Assembly: GCA_905182195.1 (NCBI GenBank)
Contig: CAJJAW010000005.1
Span: 457,640 to 521,639 of the forward strand
Origin: Alphaproteobacteria bacterium UBA4588
Lineage (GTDB): Bacteria > Pseudomonadota > Alphaproteobacteria > Rhodobacterales > Rhodobacteraceae
DNA length: 64,000 bases
Reading direction: 5' to 3'
Shown here: one piece after another, positions 63,722 through 64,000 of the stretch
Position numbering within the stretch: position 1 is the first letter of the stretch
Layout of the letters: the number at the start of each line of letters is the position of its first letter
The notes under the pieces: model-generated
Database searches by the model: none
What the model was told of the DNA's origin: nothing
What the model saw: only the letters and a program-made list of their open reading frames with translations
Made by a program: the position numbers and the translations under genes

Positions 63722-64000
63722 TTGAGTTTTTTTAGCGAGCTGGTATCAACTATATTCGAGCGGCGGTACCAAAAGGTACTGCTCAAAGAGACCGAAGGCA
63801 AGACGACGGTCGAACTTGCAGACGCACTGTTGGGCAGCATTGGAGAAGTGTCGGGGGCTACCTTAGCGCGCAGTATTCTAGATCGCTATGCAGTCATGAC
63901 ACCAAACGAAAAATTAGCCTTCTTTGAGTTCATGACAGATAAACTCGAAATTGATCCTGAGTATGTCATCAAAGCGTTGAACGCCTTTAAAATTGGAGAT
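63722..64000 (+). CDS. malonyl-CoA decarboxylase (partial, N-terminal)
   Basis: The first 93 codons of a gene that runs off the window. TTG 63722 is used, with GAGG about 8 nt upstream. The translation contains TVELADALLGSIGEVSGATL and ARSILDRYAVMTPNEKLAFF, the helical N-terminal domain of malonyl-CoA decarboxylase, which converts malonyl-CoA to acetyl-CoA. It follows mcd by 65 bp on the same strand, so acyl-CoA metabolism continues beyond the window. Confidence 0.85.
   Translation, partial: MSFFSELVSTIFERRYQKVLLKETEGKTTVELADALLGSIGEVSGATLARSILDRYAVMTPNEKLAFFEFMTDKLEIDPEYVIKALNAFKIGD

Noticed and set aside
1..64000. Prophage, insertion sequence, CRISPR array, antiphage island or rRNA operon
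   Set aside because: No integrase, transposase, Cas protein, regularly spaced repeats or rRNA motifs were seen; the gene content is housekeeping and metabolic.

Overview
The window reads as chromosome of a marine Roseobacter-clade alphaproteobacterium (Rhodobacteraceae). The evidence is gene content and order: ETF-QO followed by a TPR protein and the first codons of ispE; fdhD-mobA-mobB-moeA; uvrC-pgsA-moaD-moaE; pyrB-(small ORF)-pyrC-plsY; a short-form hprK-rapZ-EIIA(Man)-HPr cluster next to chvI and pckA; a 46-residue aa3 oxidase subunit IV; and a methylsuccinyl-CoA dehydrogenase typical of the ethylmalonyl-CoA pathway. Base composition is moderate, with AT-rich intergenic gaps. There is no phage, IS element, CRISPR array or rRNA operon. 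One tRNA (Trp) is present. I cannot name the species.

Layout: 0-4.8 kb holds electron transfer to quinone (ETF-QO), a TPR protein and greA. 4.8-9.3 kb holds molybdenum-cofactor/formate dehydrogenase maturation, the AzlCD exporter and a small oxidase subunit. 9.4-20 kb holds an MBL hydrolase with an acyl-CoA dehydrogenase, YqgE, a DsbD-alpha-like protein, an RND pump with its adaptor, MoaB and a uracil-DNA glycosylase. 20-27 kb holds pyrimidine synthesis, PlsY, glutamate-cysteine ligase, RsmE and UbiA. 27-37 kb holds an OmpA-like protein, MoaDE, PgsA, UvrC, a FolM-like reductase, a Ca/Na antiporter, an S49 peptidase and an ABC-2 exporter. 37-47.3 kb is a peptide-uptake island: a divergent Dpp-type ABC transporter with three M20 hydrolases, two of them tandem paralogues. 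47.5-52.4 kb holds tRNA-Trp, tuf, a lipoprotein and parC. 52.4-56 kb holds an SDR, a HIG1-like protein, a cobalamin adenosyltransferase and etfBA. 56-61 kb is the PTS/ChvI/pckA carbon-control locus. 61-64 kb holds a TSUP permease, methylsuccinyl-CoA dehydrogenase and the start of malonyl-CoA decarboxylase.

The most interesting region is 56-61 kb. The sensor kinase gene chvG, expected between chvI and hprK, is gone; only a frameshifted fragment of its C-terminal ATPase end remains, stopping 6 bp before hprK. The partner response regulator ChvI is intact, but its phosphoacceptor Asp is Glu (E52) and the second acidic-pocket Asp is Asn (N9). That is what a regulator freed from its kinase and held in a phospho-mimicking state would look like. 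The divergent pckA carries a single-base frameshift at about 60216. Together these suggest a rewired or decaying carbon/envelope control switch. A second one-base frameshift at the 5' end of mcd (about 62051) means sequencing or assembly error must be excluded for both indels; it cannot explain the multiply mutated chvG relic or the two ChvI substitutions.

Where coordinates differ from the longest open frame, the start was moved to the codon supported by a Shine-Dalgarno (SD) sequence, gene overlap or family N-terminus.
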